A stretch of DNA of 64,000 bases from an uncultured Lactobacillus sp. (GTDB lineage: Bacteria > Bacillota > Bacilli > Lactobacillales > Lactobacillaceae): NCBI RefSeq assembly GCF_910589175.1, contig NZ_CAJURR010000008.1:17372-81371 (forward strand), read 5' to 3'. This document shows positions 54,266-63,024 of this stretch, in pieces. Both the position numbers and the translations under genes were made by a program. Position 1 is the first letter of the stretch, and each line of letters begins with the position of its first letter. The notes under the pieces are model-generated. The model was not told where the DNA came from, searched no databases, and worked only from the letters and a program-made list of their open reading frames with translations.

Positions 54266-57199
54266 TTATTTATAAAAGCCCTTAATCTTTAAGCTGTATC
54301 CTTTCCCTGCAGACATATCATATTGAATTAATTGATAGTCCTTAAGTAATGCTTTTTGTTTCTTACTCAATTTCTTCTCAGAAACTTGCTTACCATTTTG
54401 ATCAATCAATTCAAAACCATCATCTCCAGAATAATTAATGGTGATAGCAGGTAATTCTTGATAAATCTTAGTAAGCAAGGCTTGATAAGCTGTTACTTTT
54501 GAATTAGTTTGTTCTAAAGCCATTGGAATAAAGGAAGCTGTTGAAACATACTTATTTGGTTTAATTTTACTCTTAGCCCCATGCTCACGAGCGTACTTAT
54601 TTGAATAAATAAAGTAGTTCGTTGCATGTAATTTTACGGGATACTTACTTAATTGTGTCTGATCAATAATTGCTGGGTAGTGGTCACCATAAAATACAAG
54701 AGTAATTGGCTTGTTGATTTTATCAATCTGTTTAATAAACTTTTTCACAGCCTTATCTGTGTATTCAATACCCTTAGTATATGCAGCAAAACTATTTTTA
54801 GTATTTTCGTCAGAAATTAGAGACCCACTAACATTTTCTTTATATTCATTTGGAGAGTAATAATCACCATATGGAATGTGGTTTTGCATTGAAATTAAAT
54901 TGATAAACTGACCATCTTTTTGACTATTAATTTGTCGCAAACCATTTTGATAAGCTGTCTCATCAGATAAATATGGATTAGTTCCAATAGTCTTTTTGTC
55001 ATAAATCTTATACTTAGAGCCTAAGTAGGCAAATTTATTAAACTTAAAGCGACGATAATTATCAATTCGTCCATAGAATGTACCATTAAATGGGTGCAAG
55101 GTACTGCTATACTTAAAGTCCATTCCAATTGTTGGATAAAACTTGTAACGGGATGTAACTTGCGTGTATGGCGTGATTGCAGTAGAAAATACTCCCATGT
55201 TAAATCCAGTTAAGGATTCATATTCCATGTTTCCAGTTCCGCCACCATAACCAGCACTAAGCATGTGGCCAGAAGTAGTTGTTGTCATCAATTTCCGAAT
55301 ATATTTAATTGGATCACGAACATCATTAGAAATCTTAACACTTGGGAATTCTTTTGGATCTACAAAACTCTCACTAAGATTAAAGACAAGCGTTTGATCA
55401 CTTAACTTATTCTTTCTCGTCTTATTAATGCTTACTGCTTCATTCTGATATTTTTCAACTACTTTTTTTATGGAACTTTCTGAGTAATTAGCTGGCTTAT
55501 CCATGATCGGCACTTTAATAAAGTCTAGAAAAGTCAGAATTGAGCCGTTAGCCCCCGTGCTATCTGGTGGATTTCTAAAGTTAGGACTATTATCAAAACC
55601 TTTTGAAATATAATAGATCGGTGAATTTTCATCGTTAAACCACAAAGGTGTAATTAAAACTAAGAGGCTAATAACCAATTTTACCCAACTTGATTTTTTA
55701 CGCTTGAGGGTAATTGGAAACTTCTTTTCTAAAAAGACAATTATAGCGATTAAGACAGCCAATCCAATTAAAATATAAATCAAATTGTTTGTCCCCATCA
55801 TTGGAATTAAGGTCTTCCAATTAACAATTTCACCAATTTCGGTTGGATAAACGGGCTCTTCTCTCAAGCTCATTTTAATGCCGTTAGCAATCGCAATTCC
55901 TAGCCCTAAAATAGTCGGAATACTTGCTGCTACCCAGAAGCGCTTGGTAAGTACATAAAAGACTTCAAAACACGCTAGAAGAAAAATACTGGACAAGATG
56001 ACAGTGCCAAGTCTATTAGTAAAAATATAAGTCAACGTAACGTTAACATTACTCTTAAATGTAAAGAAACCAATAATACTTACAACCATAAAATATGCAA
56101 AGAGACATATTATTGGCCTATGCTTCTTAAGGAAATTCAAGCCGCTGTTTAATAGATTAAGAAGATCATTTAAATCTGTACCAGTAAATTTATTCAGGAA
56201 GTTTTGTACATGCTTGTTTGAAAGAACAAATCTATTAAAAATAAAGTTAATAATAAAACTTGCAATCAATAAGGACAAAATTAAGAGAAAAGTGACTTTT
56301 TTACTAACAGGAGCCAGTAATAATTGAAGCTTTTCCTTCCATAAAGTCATTCCGTAAGCAGTGGTCCCAAAGATAATTGCAGGAATTAAAAGAGATAATG
56401 CACTATGTGATACATCTACCAACCATTTTCTAAAAAGCAATCCACCAGTTACTACAAATAAGATCATTAATGGTGATGACGGACTCATTAACAAGCTCGT
56501 ATTCCATGACATATTCATCTGGGTGAAGACAACAGCTTGTGGAGTCTGAATCGGTATTAATTGAATAGTGAAATAATAAACTGCTGGAAGCAAAATTACT
56601 GTCGCAACTGTTAAACCAGCTATTAACTTTTTAGATACAGTAATTTTTGAAATAAGCATTCCCCAAGCAAAAGGCAATACCAAATAGAGACCAAAAATAC
56701 TATAGCTAGTTAAAAGCGAATTACCTGCACTTAAGGTAAAGATCAAAATTGTAATTGTAGTTAATAACAAAACATTTTGCTTAGTACTTAACTTATTTTG
56801 CAGCCTAAAAATAAAAGGTTGAAAGAATAAAGAAATAATAATCCCACTAAATAAGGCTGATGTACTTGTTAAAACGGGAAAGAAGATTCCCCATAAGTTC
56901 CAAGCTGAGAAAAATTGCGGTAAAGAAATAACGAAAACAAGATAAAAGATGACTAAAGTAATTACTCCTTCAAGCCAACTTTTAACTGTTTCCTTAAAGC
57001 TGTACTCCTTGTCACCATAGCTCATCCCATACCAAACCATCACGGCTAGCTCTACTAAACCAATCATTAAACCAATTTTAGTTCGACCGGCAACGGTTGG
57101 CGGATTATAATTCCAAAAGCCTAAGGTTTGAATTAATATTCCCAGCAGTAAAACTATCAGTAAAATCCACTGGATTGTCTTTTTCAATACTGATTTCAT
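54266..57199 (-). CDS. LTA-synthase-family protein with a large extra N-terminal membrane domain
   Basis: 977 residues, against about 600-700 for LtaS-type enzymes. Residues about 1-360 form an additional membrane region of roughly eight helices. Residues about 365-520 resemble the usual membrane part, ending in SLREEPVYPTE. The C-terminal alkaline-phosphatase-fold domain (about 590-950) has metal-binding Glu in NLSESFVDP, catalytic Thr655 in GGGTGNMEYESLTGF, and FYGDHYPA. It would transfer glycerol phosphate or phosphoethanolamine-type groups outside the membrane. Overlaps plsY by four bases, in an operon with an LCP gene. The T-box leader follows with no clear terminator between. Confidence 0.85.
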   Translation of the reverse strand: MKSVLKKTIQWILLIVLLLGILIQTLGFWNYNPPTVAGRTKIGLMIGLVELAVMVWYGMSYGDKEYSFKETVKSWLEGVITLVIFYLVFVISLPQFFSAWNLWGIFFPVLTSTSALFSGIIISLFFQPFIFRLQNKLSTKQNVLLLTTITILIFTLSAGNSLLTSYSIFGLYLVLPFAWGMLISKITVSKKLIAGLTVATVILLPAVYYFTIQLIPIQTPQAVVFTQMNMSWNTSLLMSPSSPLMILFVVTGGLLFRKWLVDVSHSALSLLIPAIIFGTTAYGMTLWKEKLQLLLAPVSKKVTFLLILSLLIASFIINFIFNRFVLSNKHVQNFLNKFTGTDLNDLLNLLNSGLNFLKKHRPIICLFAYFMVVSIIGFFTFKSNVNVTLTYIFTNRLGTVILSSIFLLACFEVFYVLTKRFWVAASIPTILGLGIAIANGIKMSLREEPVYPTEIGEIVNWKTLIPMMGTNNLIYILIGLAVLIAIIVFLEKKFPITLKRKKSSWVKLVISLLVLITPLWFNDENSPIYYISKGFDNSPNFRNPPDSTGANGSILTFLDFIKVPIMDKPANYSESSIKKVVEKYQNEAVSINKTRKNKLSDQTLVFNLSESFVDPKEFPSVKISNDVRDPIKYIRKLMTTTTSGHMLSAGYGGGTGNMEYESLTGFNMGVFSTAITPYTQVTSRYKFYPTIGMDFKYSSTLHPFNGTFYGRIDNYRRFKFNKFAYLGSKYKIYDKKTIGTNPYLSDETAYQNGLRQINSQKDGQFINLISMQNHIPYGDYYSPNEYKENVSGSLISDENTKNSFAAYTKGIEYTDKAVKKFIKQIDKINKPITLVFYGDHYPAIIDQTQLSKYPVKLHATNYFIYSNKYAREHGAKSKIKPNKYVSTASFIPMALEQTNSKVTAYQALLTKIYQELPAITINYSGDDGFELIDQNGKQVSEKKLSKKQKALLKDYQLIQYDMSAGKGYSLKIKGFYK

Positions 57200-57816
57200 T
57201 TGTATATCCCTAACTTTTTCTTAATTGTGACTAATACATCCACACGCTTACCATGACCAGTAAAGAAATCGACAATATCTTTTCTAAATTGAAAAATCAT
57301 GATTAAGGTAGCAATTAAAAAGATTAACCCTTGTTCCCAGCCAAAATTAATCCAAGTAAAAATGCTGAATCCTAACATATAGACCAACGGTGGTATAGTA
57401 AGGTTCTTCATAATAATGACTAAAAATAGGCCAATTAATAAAGCAATTAAGCCCGCTCTCCAATCAAAAAAGACAATCCACAAAGCAGTGACTGCTACTC
57501 CTTTACCACCCTTAAAATGATTCCAAAATGGGAAAGAATGTCCTAAAACCACTCCAAGACCTGCAAAAGACAAATCTAGACGATTACCATGATAAATAAA
57601 GTAAACAATTAACAAAGCAGCTAAAGTTTTGGCTAAATCACCAATGCAAGTCAGAATACCCCATTTTTTACCAAAAACTGCTCCGACATTAGCCGTTCCT
57701 GGATTACCAGAACCGTATTTAGTCGGATCTTTATGCAAAAATATTTTTGTAACAATCATAGCAAAAAGGATATTTCCGAGGAAATATCCTATTACTAGCG
57801 AGACAAATTCATCCAT
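57196..57816 (-). CDS. plsY: Acyl-phosphate:glycerol-3-phosphate acyltransferase
   Basis: 206-residue membrane enzyme that makes lysophosphatidic acid from acyl phosphate, the first step of phospholipid synthesis. Motifs: GSGNPGTANVG, LGHSFPFWNHFKGGKGVA and the third conserved Gly-rich loop. About five helices. Start overlaps the LCP stop (TAATG), and its end overlaps the LTA-synthase-like gene by ATGA, so all three are coupled. Confidence 0.95.
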   Translation of the reverse strand: MDEFVSLVIGYFLGNILFAMIVTKIFLHKDPTKYGSGNPGTANVGAVFGKKWGILTCIGDLAKTLAALLIVYFIYHGNRLDLSFAGLGVVLGHSFPFWNHFKGGKGVAVTALWIVFFDWRAGLIALLIGLFLVIIMKNLTIPPLVYMLGFSIFTWINFGWEQGLIFLIATLIMIFQFRKDIVDFFTGHGKRVDVLVTIKKKLGIYK

Positions 57817-58925
57817 TAGTACGCCCTATCTCCATTCCATAATTCATCCGTATACGGATCATATATGTAGTATACCTGATTAGAGTCACCACTGTTCCAA
57901 TCAAATTGAGAATTCATTGAATTTTGATAGGTTTCATTATTATCAATATCCATCGAATCTAACCCAAGATCATTTCTCACAATATTTGAAGTTCTTTGTA
58001 ATTCTCTATCAGACATTACTTGGTACGAAGCGTCTCCAATCATTGCGCCTACTCCATGTAAGTAGTCACTAGACATATTATTAGTACATTTACGATAGTT
58101 TTTACTAATCTTAACCATTGAATCAAAAGTTAAGTTTGTCCTCAGGCTAGTAGACACTGAACCTAAAATTGAATCTAAATTTTTGAGAGTATTAAAGGAT
58201 AGTGCGTGCTCTAAAACGGACATAATGACCTCACGCTGTCTCAATTGACGACCGTAATCTCCCTTAGGATCATCATAGCGCATTCTAGAGTAAGCTAAAG
58301 CTTGACTACCATTTAAGTGAACTGTTTTTCCTTTAGTAAAGGTATAGCCATCATAAGTAAAGGTCAATGGTGGCGTCACCGTAACGCCACCAACACCATC
58401 AACAATCTTCCGCATGCCGCCCATATTCATCGAAATATAGTACTTTATTGGCACATTGAGAACTTTACTTGTGGTCCGCATTGCCATCTTTGCTCCGCCA
58501 ATATTATAAGCCGCATTAATTTTATGCACACTAAAATTGTCCGTACCAATCATCCGGGCCATCGTATCACGCGGAATAGACATTAAAGAAAGTTTCTTTT
58601 TGGCCGGATTCACGGTCACTAAAATCATGGTATCCGAGTTTCCACGAACTTCTTTTCTGCCGAAAGCTCCTGTATCTGTCCCTAACAACAGAATATTAAA
58701 AGGTTCTTTACCAGAAAAGCTATCCTGCTTGACGGCCGTTTTAGGATCATAAGTTTTATCAAAAGCATTTTTTGCTTTTAAATAAACGGAACTTGCATAA
58801 ATTCCAAGTCCTAAAAACAAAAATAAAACTATCCCAATAATAATGTGGACCTTTTTTTTCTTATTATGTTTTTCTCTATTCAACTCAACTCTTGAGTGAA
58901 TAGGTTCTTGGGGCTTATTATCCAT
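57816..58925 (-). CDS. LytR-CpsA-Psr family cell-wall polymer ligase
   Basis: 369 residues. Short cytoplasmic basic segment (KHNKKKKVH), one membrane helix (about 28-48), then the LCP domain with LLLGTDTGAFG, SIPRDTMARM (Asp and Arg of the pyrophosphate pocket) and the Arg-rich YSRMRYDDPKGDYGRQLRQR. Attaches teichoic acids or polysaccharides to peptidoglycan from lipid-linked precursors. The ATG is chosen over a TTG five codons upstream; the RBS (GAGAAAG) is modest. First gene of the envelope operon. Confidence 0.92.
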   Translation of the reverse strand: MDNKPQEPIHSRVELNREKHNKKKKVHIIIGIVLFLFLGLGIYASSVYLKAKNAFDKTYDPKTAVKQDSFSGKEPFNILLLGTDTGAFGRKEVRGNSDTMILVTVNPAKKKLSLMSIPRDTMARMIGTDNFSVHKINAAYNIGGAKMAMRTTSKVLNVPIKYYISMNMGGMRKIVDGVGGVTVTPPLTFTYDGYTFTKGKTVHLNGSQALAYSRMRYDDPKGDYGRQLRQREVIMSVLEHALSFNTLKNLDSILGSVSTSLRTNLTFDSMVKISKNYRKCTNNMSSDYLHGVGAMIGDASYQVMSDRELQRTSNIVRNDLGLDSMDIDNNETYQNSMNSQFDWNSGDSNQVYYIYDPYTDELWNGDRAY

Positions 58926-59017
58926 AATATTCTTTCTCAAACTTTCTTAAAACAAGGATATTATAGCAAAATTACATTCTTAAAACTTAATTATGACAAA
59001 TCTTAACTAATTAGTAA

Positions 59018-59050
59018 AAAAAGAGGAAAACTTATTGCTTCCCTCTTTCT
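59018..59050 (-). terminator. Terminator after aldose epimerase gene
   Basis: AAAGAGG pairs with CCTCTTT with a loop of about 15 bases, then a long T tract on the minus strand. Confidence 0.75.
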
Positions 59051-59053
59051 ATA

Positions 59054-59935
59054 TTATTTTAAAGTAATTGTCGTTGAAAAATGTGTGCTTTCATCTGGCT
59101 CTAAGAAGTTATTTCCCTCTTTTTTCATCCAATCAGTTAATTCGTCACTTTTAACATCATGTAGTCCAGCAAAAGGCTCCATACATAAGAATTTGGCTTC
59201 TGGATCTGTCATTGTCCAAAGTGCCACATATGGAAAATCTTCTAAAGTTAAAGAAATCTGATGGTCAGATTTTGCACTCGATAATACAATTCCAGTTAAT
59301 CCAGGATTGTTAATAATAATCAACCCATTATCAAATTCTGAATATGATAAAGGTAATGTACTCTTTTCTGCCTTAGGTACTGGAATAACTTTACCATTTC
59401 TAAATGGAATAGGATCAATTTGGAATTGAGTTAATTCTGTAACTTCTGGACTTAATGAAACTTCATAATCAGAAAATTCCAATTCATCTCCAGCGATTGG
59501 AACATTAAATCCTGGATGGAATCCAAGACCAAAAGGCATCGTTTCTTCTGAATTATTTTTAACTAAAAACTCTACCTTTAATTGGTTAGCCTCTAACGTG
59601 TAAGTAACCATTAGACTAAAGTGAAAGGGATAAACAGTTAAAGTTTCTTCATTTTCAGTTAAAGTTAAACTTACTCTATCATCCCCCTTGTCCACAACTG
59701 TCCAAGGATAATCACGTGCAAAGCCATGTTGCTTCATTTCATATATTTTTCCATTTAAAATATATTTATTGTCATTCGATTTTCCGATTGCCGGAAAAAG
59801 AATCGGAGCATGTCTTTCCCATTCACTCCCATTCCAGATATAGTCGGCATTCGTAGTCTTATCAACTACATGAGTAAGTTGAGCGCCGACCTCATTAATT
59901 TCAACCTTTAACTGGTTGTTTTCAATTGCTAGCAT
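59054..59935 (-). CDS. Aldose 1-epimerase family protein (LacX-like)
   Basis: 293 residues of the galactose mutarotase superfamily, LacX-like branch: beta-sandwich with catalytic His in KQHGFARDYPW and LGFHPGFNVPI, and Glu in LCMEPFAGLHD. Interconverts alpha and beta anomers of a hexose or hexose phosphate. AGGAGG is seven bases before the ATG. Promoter -35 TTGACA, -10 TATTTT with a consensus cre just upstream. Confidence 0.88.
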   Translation of the reverse strand: MLAIENNQLKVEINEVGAQLTHVVDKTTNADYIWNGSEWERHAPILFPAIGKSNDNKYILNGKIYEMKQHGFARDYPWTVVDKGDDRVSLTLTENEETLTVYPFHFSLMVTYTLEANQLKVEFLVKNNSEETMPFGLGFHPGFNVPIAGDELEFSDYEVSLSPEVTELTQFQIDPIPFRNGKVIPVPKAEKSTLPLSYSEFDNGLIIINNPGLTGIVLSSAKSDHQISLTLEDFPYVALWTMTDPEAKFLCMEPFAGLHDVKSDELTDWMKKEGNNFLEPDESTHFSTTITLK

Positions 59936-59974
59936 CCATTGTCCTCCTAAACAATTTCGACCAATCCCATTTTG

Positions 59975-60018
59975 AAAATATCACGCTATACTCAATATGT
60001 CAACTGTAAGCGATAACA
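59975..60018 (-). promoter_or_regulatory. Epimerase promoter with upstream consensus cre
   Basis: Minus strand: -35 TTGACA (59998-60003), 17 bases, -10 TATTTT (59975-59980). TGTAAGCGATAACA (60005-60018) matches the cre consensus fully and ends just upstream of the -35, at about -44. Confidence 0.8.
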
Positions 60019-60068
60019 TATAATTTATTATTGAATTCTTTATTTTTTAGCACACGATTGTATTTAAC

Positions 60069-60183
60069 TTGACTTTTAATTTAGTTCTAATACAATTAAA
60101 TGTGTTCTAATACTAAAAATGATTTAAGAATTAGGACAAGTTGATACAAAGAAGGCATCCCAGACGTGGGATGCCTTCTTTCA
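60069..60183 (+). ncRNA. Candidate small RNA: orphan promoter plus terminator
   Basis: Plus-strand -35 TTGACT (60069-60074), 16 bases, -10 TACAAT (60091-60096), then about 45-50 bases without an ORF before a strong terminator. GTTCTAATAC is directly repeated at 60084 and 60104, a 20-base spacing across the -10. The product would be about 80 nt. Untested; the terminator is also needed by the sugar transporter gene. Confidence 0.4.
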
Positions 60184-60184
60184 T
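60148..60184. terminator. Bidirectional terminator after GRP transporter gene
   Basis: AAAGAAGGCATCCCA pairs with TGGGATGCCTTCTTT around four bases; Ts on the plus side and As/Ts on the minus side. Confidence 0.9.
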
Positions 60185-60187
60185 TCC

Positions 60188-61051
60188 TTAGAATAATGTA
60201 GTTAACATTGCACCGCCAATAATTAAAATTAGGCCTGCAATGGTAAAGATCAAGCCTTTGCGAGTTTTCTTTTCGTGTAAGAAAATCAAGCCACCTAAAG
60301 TAGAAATCACTACACAAAGTTGAGAAATAACGAAAGCCATGTTAACTCCGTTATCTTGAACAGAAAGAATGTAAGCTAATGCGGCAATTGCATAAAGAAT
60401 ACCTGCCCCACCACTTTGAACTGTAGATTTTTCTTTCCAAACATGTAAATTCTTAGTAACCAATGTATAAATAAATACAGCTACTAACATACCAAAAGTT
60501 TGACCAAAGAAAATAGAAACGCTGTTTCCATGTAAAGCCTTTGGAATAGAACTTGAAGTAATATATCCAAGTGAAGTTAAAACAAGCAAGATAATAGTAC
60601 TTACTTGATTAGATTTGTTTCCTTCGCTTGTTCCACGATCAGTAAATGAAGTTAAAACAACTCCAATGATCAAAACTAAGATTCCAATGAAGCCGTAAAG
60701 TTTAGCTTGAGGGCTGCTCCACTCACCAAAAGCAAGCACACCAACAAGAGGAACCCCGATTAATTGTAAACCGGTAGAAATTGGCATAGTTTCAGAAACA
60801 CCAATTTTTTCATAGGAAATATATTGACCAACTTGACCAATCACCCAGCAAGCTCCTCCTAATGCAGAAAGCAAGAAGAGTGACCAACTCATTGCTGGAT
60901 GCATGATTGCCATTACAATTGCGCCAAAAATAAATGAAGCAGCAACAGTACCAACGATTTGATTATAAACTGTACTATTCTTTACACTTGCAATAACTAG
61001 GGGCATAAGTCCCCAGCCGATTGCTGGTAAAAACAAATAAACATATTTCAT
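60188..61051 (-). CDS. GRP-family sugar transporter (GlcU/RbsU-like)
   Basis: 287 residues with ten membrane helices, DMT superfamily, glucose/ribose porter (GRP) family. Typical start YLFLPAIGWGLMPL and the conserved WVIGQVGQYISYEKIG and PISTGLQLIG. Takes up glucose or ribose by proton symport, independent of the PTS. TAGGAGAGATAC precedes the ATG. Upstream neighbour of the epimerase, transcribed the same way, with a terminator between. Confidence 0.9.
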   Translation of the reverse strand: MKYVYLFLPAIGWGLMPLVIASVKNSTVYNQIVGTVAASFIFGAIVMAIMHPAMSWSLFLLSALGGACWVIGQVGQYISYEKIGVSETMPISTGLQLIGVPLVGVLAFGEWSSPQAKLYGFIGILVLIIGVVLTSFTDRGTSEGNKSNQVSTIILLVLTSLGYITSSSIPKALHGNSVSIFFGQTFGMLVAVFIYTLVTKNLHVWKEKSTVQSGGAGILYAIAALAYILSVQDNGVNMAFVISQLCVVISTLGGLIFLHEKKTRKGLIFTIAGLILIIGGAMLTTLF

Positions 61052-61122
61052 AATTTTGTATCTCTCCTAAATTTTTAAACAATTAATTCTATCAAGGATC
61101 GATACAGTCTGACAAGAGCTAA

Positions 61123-61836
61123 TTATGAAATCCTTTTCTTTTTCATTAAAATTCTGTTACTGCGCCAAACTAGAATAAGTAAAATAGCCTCTCCAATTAA
61201 AGGCAGAAAGATAATATTTAAAGAGGTGGCACTTGCAAATAACATATGCAAAACAACTGCTACTAAAATCATGATCCAAGAAGTCCATCTTCTAAACCAT
61301 GGTTGCCAAATACTTCCCGCTAAGACGAGATAATATACACACAGAACAAAACCCAAAATAAGTAGCCACGTTTGTCCCTGTACTGTAAAGATCTCAGCTC
61401 CCATAAGAGCTGCAAAGCCGCTGATATAGGCTAAATATGCTAAAACCAGCATCATGACAAGTCTAATGATTAAAAGCTCACTATTTTTTTGCTTCATGAC
61501 TAAATTATTTTTGAAAATTACCATTCCAATCCAAGTTAGTAAAAGCAAAACAATCACTAGACCAATAGTAAAATTCATTGCCATTTGATTAGTCATGAAA
61601 AAGACAATCATCAAAATCAAACCTAATTCATAGTAAAAATTAAGTGCAAAAATACTGCTCTTTAGCTCCATCGGTAGCCAAAGTAAAACTATCGCAATAA
61701 TAAAAAAGATAGCACATCTACCTTTGAGCCCTTGATCAACTAGAGCATAGTTAGGTACATAGACCAAAATAGCAGCCAAAACTCCTAGAAGAGATAGAGC
61801 AATCTTTATCCAGATATCTTTTGTTAATTTTTTCAT
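61123..61836 (-). CDS. Unknown seven-to-eight helix membrane protein
   Basis: 237 residues, strongly hydrophobic, with about eight predicted helices, no clear catalytic residues and a basic C-terminus (RSNRILMKKKRIS). No family recognised. AAGGGAG lies nine bases before the ATG. It lies between the GRP transporter and a GT2 gene, all on the minus strand but separated from the GT2 gene by a terminator, so linkage is weak. Confidence 0.6.
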   Translation of the reverse strand: MKKLTKDIWIKIALSLLGVLAAILVYVPNYALVDQGLKGRCAIFFIIAIVLLWLPMELKSSIFALNFYYELGLILMIVFFMTNQMAMNFTIGLVIVLLLLTWIGMVIFKNNLVMKQKNSELLIIRLVMMLVLAYLAYISGFAALMGAEIFTVQGQTWLLILGFVLCVYYLVLAGSIWQPWFRRWTSWIMILVAVVLHMLFASATSLNIIFLPLIGEAILLILVWRSNRILMKKKRIS

Positions 61837-61958
61837 TCGTAAATTCTCCCTTGTTCAAATTATCGCACTTTTCAAATTTAGAATCTTCAAAAAATTACTT
61901 ACGAGAAAAAATTTTTTCTGTTAGTATGATCAGCGACGCTTTTTTAGAAATTAAATAC

Positions 61959-62007
61959 AGGAGGAATTTTTTTGGAAGAAGTACAATCACAAACAAGTCT
62001 AACTTAA
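61959..62007 (+). CDS. Possible 11-codon leader peptide or gene remnant
   Basis: Plus strand: a perfect AGGAGG (61959-61964) lies seven bases before TTG, opening an 11-residue frame (MEEVQSQTSLT) ended by TAA. A terminator follows within 25 bases. Either the start of a lost gene, a leader peptide, or chance. No homology claim. Confidence 0.25.
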
Positions 62008-62027
62008 AGAATACTAACTTTTGTTAT

Positions 62028-62066
62028 CAAAAAAGACCGAAGCTCCACGTGAACTTCGGTCTTTTA
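62028..62066. terminator. Bidirectional terminator after GT2 gene
   Basis: AAAAGACCGAAG pairs with CTTCGGTCTTTT around 11 bases with an inner CACGTG; T tracts on both sides. Confidence 0.88.
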
Positions 62067-62072
62067 TTACGT

Positions 62073-63005
62073 TTATTTTTTCTCTTTAATAATATAAATT
62101 GGTCGATTCTTAACTTGAATATATACCCTACCAATATATTTACCTAAAATACCAATGCAGAGAAGTTGTAGACCACCCAGTAACAATATAATGCATACCA
62201 TTGAAGCCCAACCAAAAATGCTTGAACCTGGGTAAAGCACACGGCGGATAATCACTGCTATCAATCCAATAATTGATAAAATAAATGATCCTGTACCAAT
62301 CCAGACAGCCAAGTTAAGTGGAGCCTGAGAAAAGTCGGCAATCCCATCCATGGCGTACTTGAATAACTTCCAAGTGTTCCAGTCACTTTCACCAGCAACA
62401 CGTTCAACGTTGTGATAGTCTAAGTATTTGGTCTTAAATCCAACCCAAGAGAAAATCCCTTTTGAAAAACGGTTGTATTCAGGCAGATTCAAAACTGCGT
62501 CTACCATTTGACGAGTCATCATTCGATAGTCACGAGCTCCTGGTACGATTTCAGTATCAGAGATCTTATTAACCACCTTATAAAACATATCGCTTAAGAA
62601 GGACTTAAATTTAGCTTCTCCGGTACGATCCACTCTACGGGTTCCAATACAGTCGTATTCTCCGGTTTTAATTAGATCATACATTTGTGGTAAGAACTTA
62701 GGAGGATCTTGTAAGTCAACATCCATTACAACCACATAATCTCCAGTTGCCGCTTGAAGTCCAGCGTAAAGAGCAGATTCCTTACCAAAGTTTCTTGAAA
62801 ATGAAACAAAGTGTACATGCTCTGGATCCTTCTTGCGTAGTTCTTTAATTTCTTTTAGGGTATTATCCTTCGATCCATCGTTAATAAACCAATATTCTGG
62901 TTCTAGATCAGGAATAGTATCCATTACTTTATTCACTGCGGGATAAAAAAGTGGTACAGATTCCTCTTCATTATAACAAGGAACTATAATTGATAATTTT
63001 TTCAT
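62073..63005 (-). CDS. GT2 polyprenyl-phosphate glycosyltransferase (GtrB/CsbB-like)
   Basis: 310 residues. Cytoplasmic GT-A domain (about 1-225) with IIVPCYNEEESV, FINDGSKDNT, DVDLQDPP (DxD) and GARDYRMMTR, then two membrane helices (about 235-300). Makes a lipid-linked sugar (undecaprenyl-phosphate glucose, galactose or GlcNAc) used to decorate teichoic acids or other envelope polymers. Starts 19 bases after the GtrA gene, in one operon. Confidence 0.92.
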   Translation of the reverse strand: MKKLSIIVPCYNEEESVPLFYPAVNKVMDTIPDLEPEYWFINDGSKDNTLKEIKELRKKDPEHVHFVSFSRNFGKESALYAGLQAATGDYVVVMDVDLQDPPKFLPQMYDLIKTGEYDCIGTRRVDRTGEAKFKSFLSDMFYKVVNKISDTEIVPGARDYRMMTRQMVDAVLNLPEYNRFSKGIFSWVGFKTKYLDYHNVERVAGESDWNTWKLFKYAMDGIADFSQAPLNLAVWIGTGSFILSIIGLIAVIIRRVLYPGSSIFGWASMVCIILLLGGLQLLCIGILGKYIGRVYIQVKNRPIYIIKEKK

Positions 63006-63024
63006 ACTTTAACAGTCTTTCTTA

